Assembly (NCBI GenBank): GCA_964621905.1
Contig: CAZUNG010000003.1
Coordinates: forward strand, 225,733-289,732
Direction of reading: 5' to 3'
From: Ruminococcus_G sp964621905
Lineage (GTDB): Bacteria > Bacillota > Clostridia > Lachnospirales > Lachnospiraceae
Length of the DNA stretch: 64,000 bases
A program made the translations under genes and the position numbers. This document shows, piece by piece, positions 7,308 to 16,815 of the stretch. Within the stretch, counting starts at the first letter, position 1. The number at the start of each line of letters is the position of its first letter. Below the pieces are notes generated by a model, which saw nothing but the letters and a program-made list of their open reading frames with translations, had not been told where the DNA came from and did not search any database.

Positions 7308-8654
7308 ATGAGAGAAAAATATGAAACATTACAGGTAGGAGTATTGCGTGATGCCGCTAAAAGGCGTGGGTTAAAAGGAATATCCACGATGAAGAAAAGT
7401 GAGCTGATAGAGCTTATGGTGCAGGAAGACGAGAAAGAAAAAATAGAAACTGCACCGGAGGTCGATTCAGAAAAACGGATTGAGAAAGAGACAGAAGATA
7501 AGGGCAGGATGGATTACAATCAGCTTGACAGCGGTGAATCGGCGAATGGGATCCTCGAAGTGATGAGTGACGGATATGGGTTCATCCGATGTGAAAACTA
7601 TCTTCCAGGAGAGCATGATGTTTACGTTTCTCCGTCTCAAATACGTCGTTTTAATCTAAAAACAGGCGATATTCTGCAGGGGAATACCCGGGTAAAATCC
7701 CAGAATGAAAAATTCAGCGCATTGTTGTACGTGACCAGGATAAATGGACTGTCTCCAAATGACAGTGTAAAGCGGTGTAATTTTGAAGATATGACACCTG
7801 TTTTCCCGGATGAACGTCTGCGGCTTGAACGTCCCGGCGGAAGTCTTGCGATGAGGATTGTAGATTTAGTCAGTCCGATTGGAAAAGGTCAGAGGGGGAT
7901 GATAGTTTCACCGCCTAAAGCCGGAAAGACGACACTGCTGAAAGATGCAGCAAAATCAATTTTGAAAAATAGTCCGGACATGCATCTGATCATTTTGCTG
8001 ATCGATGAGCGCCCGGAAGAAGTGACGGATATTAAGGAAGCCATTAAAGGACCGAATGTAGAAGTCATATATTCGACATTCGACGAGCTTCCGGAACACC
8101 ATAAGCGTGTATCTGAGATGGTCATAGAAAGGGCAAAGCGGCTGGTAGAGCATAAAAAAGATGTGACGATCTTTATCGACAGTATTACGCGGCTTGCAAG
8201 GGCATATAATCTGACGGTGCCGCCAAGCGGAAGGACGCTTTCCGGCGGCCTGGATCCCGCGGCTCTTCATATGCCGAAACGTTTCTTTGGGGCTGCCAGA
8301 AATATGCGGGAAGGCGGAAGCCTGACCATACTTGCCACGGCGCTTGTGGATACTGGCAGCAAGATGGACGACGTAGTATACGAAGAATTTAAAGGAACGG
8401 GTAATATGGAACTTGTTCTTGACCGGAAGCTGCAGGAAAAGCGTGTGTTTCCAGCCATTGATATTGGAAAGTCCGGTACCCGCCGTGATGATCTTTTGCT
8501 GAGTCAGGAGGAGCAGGAAGCGACATATATTATGCGAAAAGCCCTCAATGGAATGAAATCTGAAGATGCAGTAGAAAATATCCTGAATATGTTCTCCAGA
8601 ACGAAGACAAATCAGGAATTTGTGCAAATGGTGAAAAAACAAAAATTTCTTTAA
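7308..8654 (+). CDS. rho: Transcription termination factor Rho
   Basis: ATP-dependent RNA helicase of about 448 aa that ends transcription. The N-terminal SAP-like domain (LRDAAKRRGLKGISTMKKSE) is followed by an acidic linker and a cold-shock-like RNA-binding domain around SDGYGFIR. The RecA-like motor has Walker A PKAGKTT and the ILLIDERPEEV segment. Two starts are possible. ATG 7299 has GAGGT only 2 bases away, and ATG 7308 has it at 11. I prefer 7308 because Rho proteins of this group begin MREKYE. It precedes rpmE, as in many Clostridia. Confidence 0.95.
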   Translation: MREKYETLQVGVLRDAAKRRGLKGISTMKKSELIELMVQEDEKEKIETAPEVDSEKRIEKETEDKGRMDYNQLDSGESANGILEVMSDGYGFIRCENYLPGEHDVYVSPSQIRRFNLKTGDILQGNTRVKSQNEKFSALLYVTRINGLSPNDSVKRCNFEDMTPVFPDERLRLERPGGSLAMRIVDLVSPIGKGQRGMIVSPPKAGKTTLLKDAAKSILKNSPDMHLIILLIDERPEEVTDIKEAIKGPNVEVIYSTFDELPEHHKRVSEMVIERAKRLVEHKKDVTIFIDSITRLARAYNLTVPPSGRTLSGGLDPAALHMPKRFFGAARNMREGGSLTILATALVDTGSKMDDVVYEEFKGTGNMELVLDRKLQEKRVFPAIDIGKSGTRRDDLLLSQEEQEATYIMRKALNGMKSEDAVENILNMFSRTKTNQEFVQMVKKQKFL

Positions 8655-8660
8655 AGAAAC

Positions 8661-8689
8661 TTGCATTTATAATAAGGACATGATATAAT
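8661..8689 (+). promoter_or_regulatory. Promoter of rpmE
   Basis: TTGCAT (8661-8666) and TATAAT (8684-8689) are separated by 17 bp, just after the rho stop codon. Confidence 0.7.
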
Positions 8690-8765
8690 TCAAAAGCTGT
8701 TTAAATTGGAAAAATCGTGATATGATTTAAATAATGAAGAATAACAGATAGAAGAGGTGAAAAAA

Positions 8766-8975
8766 ATGAGAGAAGGAATCCATCCAGAGTACCATCAGGC
8801 AACTGTAACCTGCAACTGCGGCAATACATTTACAACGGGATCTACCAAAAAAGACATCCACGTAGAAATTTGCTCAAAATGCCATCCGTTCTACACAGGA
8901 CAGCAGAAGGCAGCGGCAGCGCGCGGACGTATCGATAAGTTTAATAAGAAATACGGAATGGGCGATAATAAATAA
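8766..8975 (+). CDS. rpmE: 50S ribosomal protein L31, zinc-binding form
   Basis: Ribosomal protein of 69 aa. It starts MREGIHPEY and holds the CNCG and CSKCHPFYTG motifs, so the four-Cys (C+) zinc-binding form of L31 is present. The ATG at 8766 follows AGAGGTG. It is usually encoded beside rho in this group. A terminator-like hairpin follows. Confidence 0.96.
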   Translation: MREGIHPEYHQATVTCNCGNTFTTGSTKKDIHVEICSKCHPFYTGQQKAAAARGRIDKFNKKYGMGDNK

Positions 8976-8987
8976 GAGACGTAAAAC

Positions 8988-9020
8988 AGGTTGAGATTGG
9001 CACAATCTCAACCTATTTTT
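8988..9020 (+). terminator. Terminator of rpmE
   Basis: Arms AGGTTGAGATT and AATCTCAACCT around GGCAC are followed by ATTTTT. Read-through into the DUF1385 gene 35 bases later is possible. Confidence 0.8.
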
Positions 9021-9054
9021 CTAATGTGAAAAGATATAAGGGGACAATATCAAT

Positions 9055-10017
9055 ATGAAATCATCAAATATTGGCGGGCAGGCAGTACTGGAAGGAATTA
9101 TGATGCGCCATGAGGATGTGTATTCCGTGGCGGTGCGAAAACAGGACGGGGAGATCGAAGTGAAGACGGAACCGTATAAAAGCATTATCAAAAGCCCATT
9201 GTTGAAAAAGACGCCGATCGTCCGCGGAGTGTTTAACTTTATAGAATCACTGGTGGTAGGAATGAAATGCCTGACCTATTCCGCGAGCTTTTATGAAGAA
9301 GAAGAGGAGACAGTGACGCTGACGAAGGAAGAACAGGAAAAGGCGGACGCTAAAAAAGAGAAGCAGGACAAATTGCTGATGTATGGGACGGTTGCGTTTT
9401 CTATTGTGCTGTCGGTAGCTGTTTTTATCATGCTTCCTTATTTTATTGCGGGATTTCTGAGAAAGATCACAGCTTCAGAACCGCTGATTGCGATCGCTGA
9501 GGCGGTTGTCCGGATTGTTATTTTTCTGGGATATATTCTGCTGATCTCCAGAATGAAGGATATTCAGAGAGTGTTCATGTACCATGGCGCAGAGCACAAA
9601 TGTATCAACTGCGTGGAACACGGAATGGAGCTGACGGTTGAAAACGTCATGAAAAGTTCACGGGAACATAAACGATGCGGAACTAGTTTTCTTTTGTTTG
9701 TCATGATCGTGAGTATCATTTTCTTCTTATTTATAAGGGTCCCATCCCCATGGCTTCGCGTCGTCGTGCGCCTGCTGCTCGTTCCGGTCATTGCCGGAGT
9801 TTCTTATGAGATTATCCGGATTGCCGGCCGCAGCGACAATAGAATTGTGAATTTGCTGAGTAAACCGGGGATGGCACTGCAGAGACTGACGACAAGAGAA
9901 CCGCAGGAAGATATGGTGGAAGTTGCGATCGCAGCTGTTGAAGCGGTGTTTGACTGGAAAGAATATCTGCAAGTGAACTTTTCAGAGGAAGTTTGCCGGG
10001 AAGGACAGCCCGGATGA
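9055..10017 (+). CDS. DUF1385 (YqhQ-like) membrane protein
   Basis: Membrane protein of 320 aa in the DUF1385 family. It begins SSNIGGQAVLEGIMMR, the family signature. It has hydrophobic spans near residues 115-140, 145-165, 215-232 and 235-255, and a central YHGAEHKCINCVEHG motif that could bind metal. The function is unproven. In Firmicutes this gene is usually next to prmC and prfA, as here. The stop overlaps the prmC start (ATGA), so the two are translationally coupled. Confidence 0.88.
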   Translation: MKSSNIGGQAVLEGIMMRHEDVYSVAVRKQDGEIEVKTEPYKSIIKSPLLKKTPIVRGVFNFIESLVVGMKCLTYSASFYEEEEETVTLTKEEQEKADAKKEKQDKLLMYGTVAFSIVLSVAVFIMLPYFIAGFLRKITASEPLIAIAEAVVRIVIFLGYILLISRMKDIQRVFMYHGAEHKCINCVEHGMELTVENVMKSSREHKRCGTSFLLFVMIVSIIFFLFIRVPSPWLRVVVRLLLVPVIAGVSYEIIRIAGRSDNRIVNLLSKPGMALQRLTTREPQEDMVEVAIAAVEAVFDWKEYLQVNFSEEVCREGQPG

Positions 10018-10850
10018 AGACACTTGGTGAACTTCTTCGGCAAGGAAGGCAGCAACTGTCGCAGTGCGGGATCGAAAACGGTGAAGCGGATGCGTGGTAT
10101 TTGCTGGAATACGTTTGCGGTATCGATAAAAACTATTATTTTATGCACACGGATGATATAATAGAGGAAACAAAAGAAGAGCAGTACAGACTTCTGGTCG
10201 GGCAAAGAAGCCGGCATGTTCCGCTGCAGTACCTGACCCATACGGCTTACTTTATGGGTCTGTCTTTTTATGTGAATGAACATGTTCTGATACCGAGGCA
10301 AGATACGGAGACACTGGTTGAAGCTGTCCTTGAGAGGATACCGGAAAACGGGCGTGTCCTTGATCTCTGTACGGGTTCCGGATGTATTTTGATCAGCCTC
10401 TTAAAATATGGCAGGGGTCTGCAGGGCACGGGATCAGATGTTTCAGAGGACGCACTTAAAACTGCACAAAAAAATGCAGCCCGAAATGGGGTGACTGCCA
10501 GGTTTGTAAAAAGTGATTTGTTTGAGGATATTGAGGGAGTATACGATGTGATTGTATCAAACCCGCCGTATATCCGTACGGATGTGATACCGACCCTGAT
10601 GGAAGAAGTGCGTTTGCATGAACCGCTGCTTGCGCTGGACGGAAAAGATGACGGTCTGTATTTTTACAGAGAGATTATCCGGTATGCCGGGCGGTATCTG
10701 TCTGAACATGGACTTCTGGCATTTGAGATAGGATATGACCAGGGAGAGGCATTAAAAGACCTGCTTTGCGATGCGGGATACGGCGATATACAGATCATCC
10801 GCGATCTTGCCGGAATGGAACGCGTGGTAGTGGGAGAAATGCAGGAATAA
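10014..10850 (+). CDS. prmC: PrmC, release factor glutamine methyltransferase
   Basis: SAM-dependent methyltransferase of 278 aa that methylates the Gln of the GGQ motif in peptide release factors. The SAM-binding segment is VLDLCTGSGCILISL and the catalytic motif is NPPY (SNPPYIRTDV). The start ATG 10014 overlaps the upstream stop by four bases and has AAGGA upstream. Its substrate RF1 is encoded 25 bases downstream, which supports the call. Confidence 0.95.
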   Translation: MKTLGELLRQGRQQLSQCGIENGEADAWYLLEYVCGIDKNYYFMHTDDIIEETKEEQYRLLVGQRSRHVPLQYLTHTAYFMGLSFYVNEHVLIPRQDTETLVEAVLERIPENGRVLDLCTGSGCILISLLKYGRGLQGTGSDVSEDALKTAQKNAARNGVTARFVKSDLFEDIEGVYDVIVSNPPYIRTDVIPTLMEEVRLHEPLLALDGKDDGLYFYREIIRYAGRYLSEHGLLAFEIGYDQGEALKDLLCDAGYGDIQIIRDLAGMERVVVGEMQE

Positions 10851-10875
10851 AATGAAATAACAGGAGGAAAGCATC

Positions 10876-11949
10876 ATGTTTGATAAATTGGAAGATCTTC
10901 TGATTCGTTTTGAGGAAATTTTAAGCGAATTAAATGAGCCGACCGTGGCGAACGATCAGACCAGATTCCAGAAGCTGATGAAAGAACAAAGTGATTTACA
11001 GCCCATTGTAGATGCATATAAAGAATATAAGAACTGCAGACAGACGATTGAAGACAGCCTTTCCATGTTGGAGGAAGAATCTGATGCAGATATGCGTGAG
11101 ATGCTGAAAGAAGAGCTGTCTGATGCGAAAAAAAGAACGGAAGAGCTGGAGCACACGCTGAAGATTCTGCTGCTTCCCAAGGATCCGAATGACAGCAAGA
11201 ATGTCATCGTAGAGATCCGCGGCGGCGCAGGCGGCGATGAGGCTGCTTTGTTTGCGTCGGAGGTGTACCGTATGTATGTAAAATATGCGGAGTCACACCG
11301 CTGGAAAACAGAGTTGATCAGTCTGAACGAAAATGGAAACGGCGGTTTCAAAGAAGTTACCTTTATGATCAACGGTAATGGAGCTTATTCGCGTTTGAAG
11401 TATGAAAGCGGTGTGCACCGCGTTCAGCGTGTGCCGGAGACAGAGTCGAGCGGACGCATCCATACATCGACGATCACTGTGGCCATCATGCCTGAGGCAG
11501 AGGAAATTGATTTTCAGCTTGATATGAATGACTGTAAATTTGATGTGTTCCGGGCTTCCGGAAACGGAGGGCAGTGTGTCAATACGACGGACTCAGCGGT
11601 GCGCCTGACACATATCCCGAGCGGCATTGTGATTTCCTGTCAGGACGAAAAATCACAGCTGAAGAATAAAGAAAAGGCACTCAAGGTGTTAAGGGCGCGT
11701 CTTTATGAGATGGAACTTGAAAAACAGCACGATGCCGAGGCGGAAGCCAGAAGAAGCCAGGTCGGAACGGGGGACCGTTCCGAGAAAATCCGTACGTATA
11801 ATTTCCCGCAGGGGCGCGTGACGGATCACCGGATTAAACTGACATTGCATAAACTGGATAACATTATGAACGGAGACCTGGATGAAATTATTGATAGTCT
11901 GATCGCGGCAGATCAGGCTGCAAAGCTCAGCAAACTGCAGGAGGATTGA
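10876..11949 (+). CDS. prfA: Peptide chain release factor 1
   Basis: RF1 of 357 aa. It reads UAA and UAG stop codons and triggers peptide release. The coiled N-terminal domain is followed by the GGQ tripeptide at residues 231-233 (GNGGQCVNTTDSAVRL), the target of PrmC. The C-terminal end has the usual RTYNFPQGRVTDHRI segment. CAGGAGG lies 9 bases before the ATG. Confidence 0.97.
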   Translation: MFDKLEDLLIRFEEILSELNEPTVANDQTRFQKLMKEQSDLQPIVDAYKEYKNCRQTIEDSLSMLEEESDADMREMLKEELSDAKKRTEELEHTLKILLLPKDPNDSKNVIVEIRGGAGGDEAALFASEVYRMYVKYAESHRWKTELISLNENGNGGFKEVTFMINGNGAYSRLKYESGVHRVQRVPETESSGRIHTSTITVAIMPEAEEIDFQLDMNDCKFDVFRASGNGGQCVNTTDSAVRLTHIPSGIVISCQDEKSQLKNKEKALKVLRARLYEMELEKQHDAEAEARRSQVGTGDRSEKIRTYNFPQGRVTDHRIKLTLHKLDNIMNGDLDEIIDSLIAADQAAKLSKLQED

Positions 11950-11992
11950 TGCCCCGAAGCTGAGGAAAAAGAAAAGGTACAGGAGAGAAGTT

Positions 11993-12925
11993 ATGGTGAA
12001 AAAAACAGCGCTGGTAATCATGGCAGCAGGAATTGGCAGTCGGTTTGGAAAAGGCATCAAACAGCTGGAGCCGGTAGGCCCGAGTGGGGAAATCATTATG
12101 GATTATTCCATCCACGACGCACTTGAAGCGGGGTTTAATAAGGTTGTGTTTATTATCCGGAAAGATCTGGAAAAAGACTTTAAAGAAATCATTGGAAACC
12201 GGATTGAAAAGCTGACAGAAGTGGTATATGCGTTTCAGGAGCTTGATGACCTCCCAAATGGATTTGTAAAACCCGGTGACCGTACAAAACCGTGGGGGAC
12301 GGGGCAGGCGGTTCTTAGCTGTAAGGGGTTGATTGAAGAGCCGTTCGTTGTTATCAATGCTGACGATTACTATGGCAAAGAGCCGTTTGTAAAACTGCAT
12401 GATTACCTTGTAAATGAGATGCCGGCGGCAGATGGGCAGTATGACATCTGCATGGCAGGATTTATGCTGGGGAATACACTGAGTGATAACGGCGGAGTGA
12501 CCCGCGGGATCTGTCGTATGGATAAAGAAAATAACCTGGTTGGCATAGCAGAGACGAAAAATATAATAAAAACTGCTGATGGCGCCGGTATTCAGACGGG
12601 AGACAACGTGATTCCGGTTGCCCTGAGTTCCAAAGTATCCATGAACATGTGGGGACTGCAGCCTGAATTTGTGGATGAGCTTGAAGCGGGGTTTGTAAAA
12701 TTTCTTTCCGCACTGTCCCCGGAGGATCCGAAACAGGAATATCTTCTGCCGACGATTATTGACGGACTGCTGCAGGAAAAACGAGCAAAGGTACACGTGA
12801 TCAATACAGATGCACAATGGTTTGGTGTTACATACCGGGAAGATAAAGATTCTGTTGTAACGGCATTCAAAAAGCTGATTGCAGAGGGAGTTTATCAGGA
12901 AAAATTGTTTGATTCTTGTGATTGA
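11993..12925 (+). CDS. Sugar nucleotidyltransferase-like protein
   Basis: NTP-transferase fold protein of 310 aa. The N-terminal MAAGIGSRFG is the nucleotide-binding loop and INADDYYG holds the metal-binding Asp pair expected after beta-strand 4. It probably joins a sugar or polyol phosphate to a nucleotide. It lies 14 bases before a phosphohexomutase gene, so the two may supply a sugar nucleotide together (inference). I cannot name the substrate. The PSGEIIMDYS segment resembles a group of uncharacterised nucleotidyltransferases rather than GalU or GlmU. CAGGAGA precedes the ATG. Confidence 0.8.
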   Translation: MVKKTALVIMAAGIGSRFGKGIKQLEPVGPSGEIIMDYSIHDALEAGFNKVVFIIRKDLEKDFKEIIGNRIEKLTEVVYAFQELDDLPNGFVKPGDRTKPWGTGQAVLSCKGLIEEPFVVINADDYYGKEPFVKLHDYLVNEMPAADGQYDICMAGFMLGNTLSDNGGVTRGICRMDKENNLVGIAETKNIIKTADGAGIQTGDNVIPVALSSKVSMNMWGLQPEFVDELEAGFVKFLSALSPEDPKQEYLLPTIIDGLLQEKRAKVHVINTDAQWFGVTYREDKDSVVTAFKKLIAEGVYQEKLFDSCD

Positions 12926-12938
12926 TAAGGAGTGCAGA

Positions 12939-14285
12939 ATGGGAAAATATTTCGGAACTGATGGATTCAGAGGAGAAGCCAATATTGATTTGACGGTGGA
13001 GCATGCCTATAAAGTAGGCCGTTTCCTGGGATGGTACTTTGGAAGGGAGCATAAGGCGCAGATTGTGATCGGGAAGGATACGAGACGCAGCAGTTACATG
13101 TTCGAATATTCTCTTGTAGCGGGACTTACAGCTTCCGGAGCGGATGTGTACCTTCTCCATGTGACGACAACGCCGAGTGTATCTTATGTTGTACGAACTG
13201 AGAATTTTGACTGCGGCATTATGATCTCTGCCAGTCATAATCCATTCTACGACAATGGGATCAAGGTTATCAATGGTATGGGACAGAAGATGGAAGCGGA
13301 TGTCGAGGCAGAAATAGAGGCTTATATCGATGATGAGATACCGAAAATTCCATTTGCGGTCAAAGAAGATATCGGACGGACGGTGGATTTCTCTGCCGGC
13401 AGAAACCGTTATATCGGTTATTTAATTTCATTGCCCACCCGCTCCTTTAAGAATATGCGGGTAGGCCTGGACTGCTCAAACGGAAGTGCGTCATCGATCG
13501 CGAAGAGTGTGTTTGATGCGCTGGGAGCGAAAACATATGTCATCAATAATGAACCTGACGGCACCAATATTAATCAGAACTGCGGCTCCACGCATATTGA
13601 AATTCTGCAGAAATTTGTAAGAGAAAAACATCTCGATGTGGGATTTGCCTATGACGGGGATGCAGACCGCTGTATTGCAGTGGACGAGACGGGAAAAGTA
13701 ATTGACGGGGATTTAATACTCTATGTCTGCGGAAAATACCTGAAAGAGCAGGGGCGTCTTGACAACAATACGATTGTAACGACGATCATGTCCAATCTGG
13801 GACTTTACAAGGCGTGTGACCGTGAAGGAATTCACTATGAAAAGACGGCGGTGGGCGATAAATATGTCTGTGAAAATATGATGACATACGGTCACAGTCT
13901 GGGCGGTGAGCAGTCAGGACACATCATTTTCAGCAAACATGCGACGACCGGAGATGGGATTCTGACTTCTCTTATGGTTATGGAGGTAATCCTGGAAAAG
14001 AAGCTGCCGCTTTCTGTACTTGCGTCAGAAGTGGTGATCTATCCGCAGCTGCTGAAAAATGTGCGTGTTGCGAATAAACAGGAAGCCCGTGAGAATATAA
14101 ACGTGCAGAGCGTGGTGAAATCTGTCAGCGAAAGGCTTGGAGAGGACGGGCGCATTCTGGTGCGCGAAAGCGGAACTGAGCCGGTAATCCGCGTGATGGT
14201 AGAAGCAGAAGACGATGAGATCTGCCGGGAATGTGTCGACAGAGTGATCACGGTGATGACAGAAGAAGATTTAATTGTAGGATAG
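12939..14285 (+). CDS. glmM: Phosphoglucosamine mutase-like phosphohexomutase
   Basis: Alpha-D-phosphohexomutase of 448 aa. It begins GKYFGTDGFRGEAN, typical of GlmM. The active-site phosphoserine is Ser99 in SASHNP. The metal loop is DGDADR and the C-terminal phosphate-binding loop is RESGTEPVIR. GlmM converts glucosamine-6-phosphate to glucosamine-1-phosphate for peptidoglycan. ATG 12939 follows AAGGAG, with only 13 bases after the nucleotidyltransferase stop. A phosphomannomutase or phosphoglucomutase role is the main alternative, since the neighbour is not glmU. Confidence 0.85.
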   Translation: MGKYFGTDGFRGEANIDLTVEHAYKVGRFLGWYFGREHKAQIVIGKDTRRSSYMFEYSLVAGLTASGADVYLLHVTTTPSVSYVVRTENFDCGIMISASHNPFYDNGIKVINGMGQKMEADVEAEIEAYIDDEIPKIPFAVKEDIGRTVDFSAGRNRYIGYLISLPTRSFKNMRVGLDCSNGSASSIAKSVFDALGAKTYVINNEPDGTNINQNCGSTHIEILQKFVREKHLDVGFAYDGDADRCIAVDETGKVIDGDLILYVCGKYLKEQGRLDNNTIVTTIMSNLGLYKACDREGIHYEKTAVGDKYVCENMMTYGHSLGGEQSGHIIFSKHATTGDGILTSLMVMEVILEKKLPLSVLASEVVIYPQLLKNVRVANKQEARENINVQSVVKSVSERLGEDGRILVRESGTEPVIRVMVEAEDDEICRECVDRVITVMTEEDLIVG

Positions 14286-14304
14286 ATATAGAGGAACTGT
14301 TCAG

Positions 14305-15342
14305 ATGAGAAAAAAGTGTTTGGTGCTGGCAGCCTGCGTGATGATCCTCGCGTCAGGCTGCGGCAGTTCGTCCAATGAGGAATACTATGAAGAGGGAATT
14401 GCCTGCATGGAGAAAAATGATTATGAGGGAGCCGTAAAACTGCTGAATCAGGCGGTTGCACAGGAGGAAAGACTTCCCGAAACTTACAGGGCACTTGGGA
14501 TCAGTCAGCTTGAGCTGGGAGACAGTGCATCTGCCATAGCGGCATTTTCAAGGAGCTTAAATTCATTGGAAAATACAAACGTCGCATTTGAAAAAGACGT
14601 TATGTATTATCTTGCATCGGCACGGATGGATTATGGAGAATATGAGAAAGCAGCAGAAGTCTATACGGATGTTTTGAAACTGGAGAAAAGTCCGGAGACT
14701 TATTTCATGCGGGGCTGTGTTTATCTGGAACTGGAGGATCAGGAAGAGGCTGCCAATGATTTTGACAGTGCGGTAAAGGACAGCCGGGATTATGAGATGT
14801 ATCTGAAGATTTTCCAGGCATATGCTAAAAAAGATGATACGCTGACGGGAGAAACGTATCTCCAAAGAGCACTCGAGTTTAAGCCGAAGGAGGCATCGGA
14901 TTATTATAACCGGGGCCGGATCTATTACGAGCTGAAAGATTATGAGAGTGCCAGGGAAGAACTGACAGAAGCCATCAATGAAGGGGACTCGGATGCGGTT
15001 CTGCTGCTTGGCAAGGTCTATCTGTCGGTCGATGATGCGGCAAGTGCAAGGGGACTTTATCAGGACTACCTGAAAGAAGAAAAAAATCAGGCAAAAGCGT
15101 ACAATGGACTGGCCATGTGTGATATCTTCGAAAAAAATTATGACAATGCACTGGACAATATTCAGAAAGGACTGGAGTGTAATGAGGAATCAGAAACCCA
15201 GAGTCTGTTGTTTAATGAAATTGTCGTGTATGAGTATCAACTTGATTTTGAGACTGCAAAGACTAAGATGGCAGAATATCTGGAACAATATCCAGATGAT
15301 CAGACTGCCATAAGAGAAAATGAATTTTTAAAAAGCAGATAG
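14305..15342 (+). CDS. TPR-repeat lipoprotein
   Basis: Secreted lipoprotein of 345 aa. The signal peptide ends in the lipobox LASGC with Cys near residue 19. The rest is a chain of tetratricopeptide repeats from about residue 27 (EEGIACMEKNDYEGAVKLLN) to the end, with the usual spacing of G/A/Y/A positions. TPR proteins act as scaffolds; the partner is unknown. GAGGAA lies upstream of the ATG. It lies 20 bases after glmM and is probably co-transcribed. Confidence 0.85.
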   Translation: MRKKCLVLAACVMILASGCGSSSNEEYYEEGIACMEKNDYEGAVKLLNQAVAQEERLPETYRALGISQLELGDSASAIAAFSRSLNSLENTNVAFEKDVMYYLASARMDYGEYEKAAEVYTDVLKLEKSPETYFMRGCVYLELEDQEEAANDFDSAVKDSRDYEMYLKIFQAYAKKDDTLTGETYLQRALEFKPKEASDYYNRGRIYYELKDYESAREELTEAINEGDSDAVLLLGKVYLSVDDAASARGLYQDYLKEEKNQAKAYNGLAMCDIFEKNYDNALDNIQKGLECNEESETQSLLFNEIVVYEYQLDFETAKTKMAEYLEQYPDDQTAIRENEFLKSR

Positions 15343-15412
15343 TCTGTACTGGGGAGTGCGGGTAAGGGGAGAGGTAACCGAAAAAGTTGCATTTAACAAA
15401 CAGGGGTGGGCT

Positions 15413-16654
15413 ATGCAATTATATGAATCAAAAAACATGGAAGAGCGGGTCATCTTGATCGGGATTCAGACTGATGCCAGTGACGATACACAAAAATCAC
15501 TGCGGGAGCTCGAAGAACTTGTGGAAACGGCGGGAGCTGTTACTGTAGGGGAAGTCATCCAAAAAAGAGAAAATATTCATCCGGTAAGTTATGTGGGTCC
15601 GGGGAAGCTGGAAGAGCTGAGAGAACTTCTCTATACACTGGATGCCACGGGAATTATCTGCGACGATGAACTTTCCCCGGCACAGTACGGGACACTGGAA
15701 AGTGAACTTCAGTGCAAGGTAATGGACCGCACGTTGGTAATTCTCGATATTTTTGCAGGTCGGGCTGTCACAAAAGAAGGTAAGCTGCAGGTTGAGCTTG
15801 CGCAGTTGAAGTATCGTGCCGCCAGGCTCGTAGGTCTGCGCAATTCGATGTCACGGCTGGGCGGAGGAATTGGAACGCGCGGACCTGGCGAGAAGAAACT
15901 TGAGATGGACCGCCGTATGATCCGCAACAGGATTACACAGCTGAAACAGGATCTGGAAGAAATGAAACGTCACAGGGAGCTGCTGCGGGGTCAGCGAATC
16001 AAGAGCAACCAGAAAGTAGCTGCGATTGTCGGGTACACGAATGCCGGAAAATCAACGCTTTTGAATACGCTGACAGGGGCATCTGTGCTCGAGGAAAACA
16101 AGCTGTTTGCGACACTGGATCCGACGACTCGTGTGCTTGATCTCCCGGGCAGACAGCAGATTTTACTGACGGATACGGTGGGGTTCATAAGAAAACTGCC
16201 GCATCATCTGGTCGATGCATTTAAGAGCACGCTGGAAGAGGCAAAATATGCGGACATTATTATCCATGTGGTAGATGCATCAAATCCGCAGATGGACGAG
16301 CAGATGCATATTGTATATGACACCCTTCGGCAGCTGGGGATAGAGGGTAAGAAGATCATTACACTTTTTAACAAACAGGATCAGGTAGACTGTCCGGAAA
16401 ATCTGAAAGACCTTCAGGCTGACTGTGTCATCAGAATCTCGGCCAAGACGGGGAGTGGTTTGGAGGAACTGAAAGAAGAGCTGGTTCGTATGCTCCAGGC
16501 GGATCAGATATATATTGAACGGTTCTATGGGTATGACAGAGCGAATATTATCAGTATGATTCGCCAGGTCGGGCAGGTTGTAGAAGAGGAATACTATCCG
16601 GAAGGGATCTCCGTCAAAGCCTATGTACCAGTGGAGATCTATGGAAAAGTCTGA
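15413..16654 (+). CDS. hflX: HflX ribosome-associated GTPase
   Basis: GTPase of about 413 aa that binds the large ribosomal subunit and splits stalled ribosomes. The glycine-rich linker GGGIGTRGPGE is followed by G1 GYTNAGKST, G3 DTVGFIRKLP and G4 NKQD. The start at 15413 was chosen for GGGGTGG upstream. An upstream GTG at 15356 is also in frame and would add 19 residues. It directly follows the TPR lipoprotein. Confidence 0.93.
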   Translation: MQLYESKNMEERVILIGIQTDASDDTQKSLRELEELVETAGAVTVGEVIQKRENIHPVSYVGPGKLEELRELLYTLDATGIICDDELSPAQYGTLESELQCKVMDRTLVILDIFAGRAVTKEGKLQVELAQLKYRAARLVGLRNSMSRLGGGIGTRGPGEKKLEMDRRMIRNRITQLKQDLEEMKRHRELLRGQRIKSNQKVAAIVGYTNAGKSTLLNTLTGASVLEENKLFATLDPTTRVLDLPGRQQILLTDTVGFIRKLPHHLVDAFKSTLEEAKYADIIIHVVDASNPQMDEQMHIVYDTLRQLGIEGKKIITLFNKQDQVDCPENLKDLQADCVIRISAKTGSGLEELKEELVRMLQADQIYIERFYGYDRANIISMIRQVGQVVEEEYYPEGISVKAYVPVEIYGKV

Positions 16655-16679
16655 CTGTTAAAGTCTGTAAATTTTGAAA

Positions 16680-16698
16680 ACCCCCTAGAATTGGGGGT
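16680..16698. other. Short GC hairpin after hflX
   Basis: ACCCCC-TAGAATT-GGGGGT forms a 6-bp hairpin 25 bases past the hflX stop. On the plus strand it is not followed by T residues, so it is at best a weak or Rho-assisted terminator. Confidence 0.35.
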
Positions 16699-16712
16699 GC
16701 CGGAAAATTTAC

Positions 16713-16728
16713 ATACAATATATGGTAT
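16713..16728. promoter_or_regulatory. Possible NrdR box upstream of nrdD
   Basis: ATACAATATATGGTAT is a near palindrome that resembles the AT-rich NrdR boxes found before ribonucleotide reductase genes. Only one copy is clear, whereas NrdR usually binds a pair. It sits just upstream of the -35 box. Confidence 0.35.
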
Positions 16729-16736
16729 TTTTTGTA

Positions 16737-16765
16737 TTGACGACTCTTAAATCCTCTGATATGAT
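16737..16765 (+). promoter_or_regulatory. Promoter of nrdD
   Basis: TTGACG (16737-16742) and TATGAT (16760-16765) are separated by 17 bp, 50 bp before the nrdD start. Confidence 0.7.
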
Positions 16766-16815
16766 AGTCCCATAGCGCAGTCAGGGACTTAAAGATTGCA
16801 GAGGAGGCAGATGTA